In this document: positions 63,048 through 64,000 of the stretch, one piece after another
Position numbering within the stretch: the first letter of the stretch is position 1
Layout of the letters: every line of letters begins with the position of its first letter
From: Achromobacter xylosoxidans
GTDB lineage: Bacteria; Pseudomonadota; Gammaproteobacteria; Burkholderiales; Burkholderiaceae_B
DNA length: 64,000 nt
Direction of reading: 5' to 3'
NCBI RefSeq assembly: GCF_002192695.1
Contig: NZ_MTLG01000104.1
Span: 62,001 to 126,000 of the forward strand
Notes under the pieces: model-generated
Database searches by the model: none
What the model was told of the DNA's origin: nothing
The model's input: the letters and a program-made list of their open reading frames with translations, nothing else
Position numbers and translations under genes: made by a program

Positions 63048-64000
63048 GCCACGGCGTCGTGGTGCTGGTGCTGGGCGGCGTCGATGTGCATGCCCAGACG
63101 CTGCAGCAGACGCTGGTCGGCTTCCATCTGCGGATTGGCGGTGGTCAGCAGGGCGTCGCCGTAGAACATGGAGTTGGCGCCCGCCATGAAGCACAACGCC
63201 TGCAAGGCGTCGTCCATGGTTTCGCGGCCGGCGGACAGGCGCACGGCCGCGCGCGGCATGGCGATGCGGGCCACGGCGATGGTGCGCACGAATTCGAACG
63301 GGTCCAGCGCTTCCACGCCGGCCAGCGGCGTGCCTTCCACCTGCACCAGGTTGTTGATCGGTACGGACTCGGGATAGGGCTCCATGTTGGCCAACTGGGC
63401 GATCAGGCCGGCGCGCTCGCGGCGCGATTCGCCCAGGCCCACGATGCCGCCGCAGCACACGTTGATGCCGGCGTCGCGCACCCGGTCCAGCGTGTCCAGC
63501 CGGTCTTGATAGGTGCGGGTGGAGATGATCTTGCCGTAGAACTCGGGCGAGGTGTCCAGGTTGTGGTTGTAGTAGTCCAGGCCGGCGCTCCTGAGCTGTT
63601 CGGCCTGGCCTTCGCGCAGCATGCCCAGCGTGACGCAGGTTTCCAGGCCCAGGGCCTTCACCGCGCTGACCATCTCGGCCACCGCCTCCAGGTGGTGCGG
63701 CTTGGGGCTGCGCCAGGCGGCGCCCATGCAGAAGCGCTGCGCGCCGCCTTCCTGGGCCTTGCGGGCCGCGGCCACCACGTCGGCCAGGGGCATCAGCTTG
63801 TCAGCATCCAGGCCGGTGTCGTAGTGCGAGGACTGCGGGCAATAGGCGCAGTCTTCGGGACAGCCGCCGGTCTTGATCGACAGCAGGCTGGACAGCTGGA
63901 TGGCGTTCGGATCGAAGTGGGCGCGGTGCGTCTGCTGGGCCCGGAACACCAGATCCATGAACGGCAGTTCGTAGAGCGCCATGATGTCGGCGGCGCTCCA
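63038..64000 (-). CDS. bioB: Biotin synthase, 5' end outside window
   Basis: Inserts sulfur into dethiobiotin, the last step of biotin synthesis. The visible part holds the radical SAM motif [47 protein letters not shown], and [17 protein letters not shown]. The frame is open to the right edge and reads WSAADI before the ATG at 63982, which matches the usual N-terminal WS-x-x-D-x-ALYELPF of BioB; the true start is therefore beyond 64000. The last residues are His-rich ([13 protein letters not shown]). It overlaps the EamA gene. Confidence 0.94.
   Translation of the reverse strand, partial: WSAADIMALYELPFMDLVFRAQQTHRAHFDPNAIQLSSLLSIKTGGCPEDCAYCPQSSHYDTGLDADKLMPLADVVAAARKAQEGGAQRFCMGAAWRSPKPHHLEAVAEMVSAVKALGLETCVTLGMLREGQAEQLRSAGLDYYNHNLDTSPEFYGKIISTRTYQDRLDTLDRVRDAGINVCCGGIVGLGESRRERAGLIAQLANMEPYPESVPINNLVQVEGTPLAGVEALDPFEFVRTIAVARIAMPRAAVRLSAGRETMDDALQALCFMAGANSMFYGDALLTTANPQMEADQRLLQRLGMHIDAAQHQHHDAVACR

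Overview
This is a GC-rich chromosomal window with tightly packed, often overlapping genes. Its content fits a betaproteobacterium of the Alcaligenaceae (Achromobacter/Bordetella type): several Liv-type ABC transporter genes, a urea carboxylase/allophanate hydrolase route, an NAD-linked fds-type formate dehydrogenase and many OmpR/LysR/GntR regulators. The genus is an inference. I saw no rRNA, tRNA, CRISPR array, insertion sequence or prophage.

Layout. 1-7360: urea use. urtA (cut by the left edge) is divergent from allophanate hydrolase, urea carboxylase and an FCD-type GntR regulator, with a perfect operator-like palindrome beside the allophanate hydrolase start. 7357-9160: an ECF sigma/anti-sigma pair behind a small secreted YTF-repeat protein, with a candidate ECF promoter. 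9186-9650: a GNAT acetyltransferase. 9779-24653: the most unusual region. Thirteen same-strand genes (APH-like kinase, ACAD10/11-like dehydrogenase, SDR, RidA, alpha/beta hydrolase, four Liv-type transport genes, two ferritin-like diiron paralogues, a binding protein and a HutC-type GntR regulator) face a divergent orphan gene and an acyl-CoA synthetase. I read it as an uncharacterised acid-catabolic regulon resembling levulinate/4-hydroxyacid pathways.

24676-31193: a DUF1501/DUF1800 export pair, an SDR lacking the usual Tyr/Lys, a PQQ-type sugar dehydrogenase lipoprotein and a ferric-reductase-like membrane flavoprotein. 31268-34130: two PepSY proteins around a promoter with OmpR-type direct repeats, then an OmpR/EnvZ-type pair. 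34146-38836: two universal stress proteins, glutamate racemase, a LysR regulator divergent from a split chromate transporter, and a DUF1345 membrane protein. A five-copy 17-bp repeat follows, then a methyltransferase.

40203-54008: formate oxidation and molybdenum cofactor supply. The operon fdsG-fdsB-fdsA-fdhD-fdsD plus an OFA-family carrier is divergent from a ModE-like regulator joined to moaA and mobA. moaC-moaD-moaE-moaB-moeA converge on them. Together they make the bis-MGD cofactor, insert and sulfurate it, and supply the enzyme.

54179-64000: a large AsmA/DUF748 envelope protein, a Tat-exported dienelactone hydrolase, a 700-bp non-coding stretch full of inverted repeats and a 10-G run, a small secreted protein, a peroxiredoxin, an MFS carrier, an EamA carrier and bioB (5' end beyond the window). 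Most starts were set from Shine-Dalgarno sites and family alignment from memory; no search was run.
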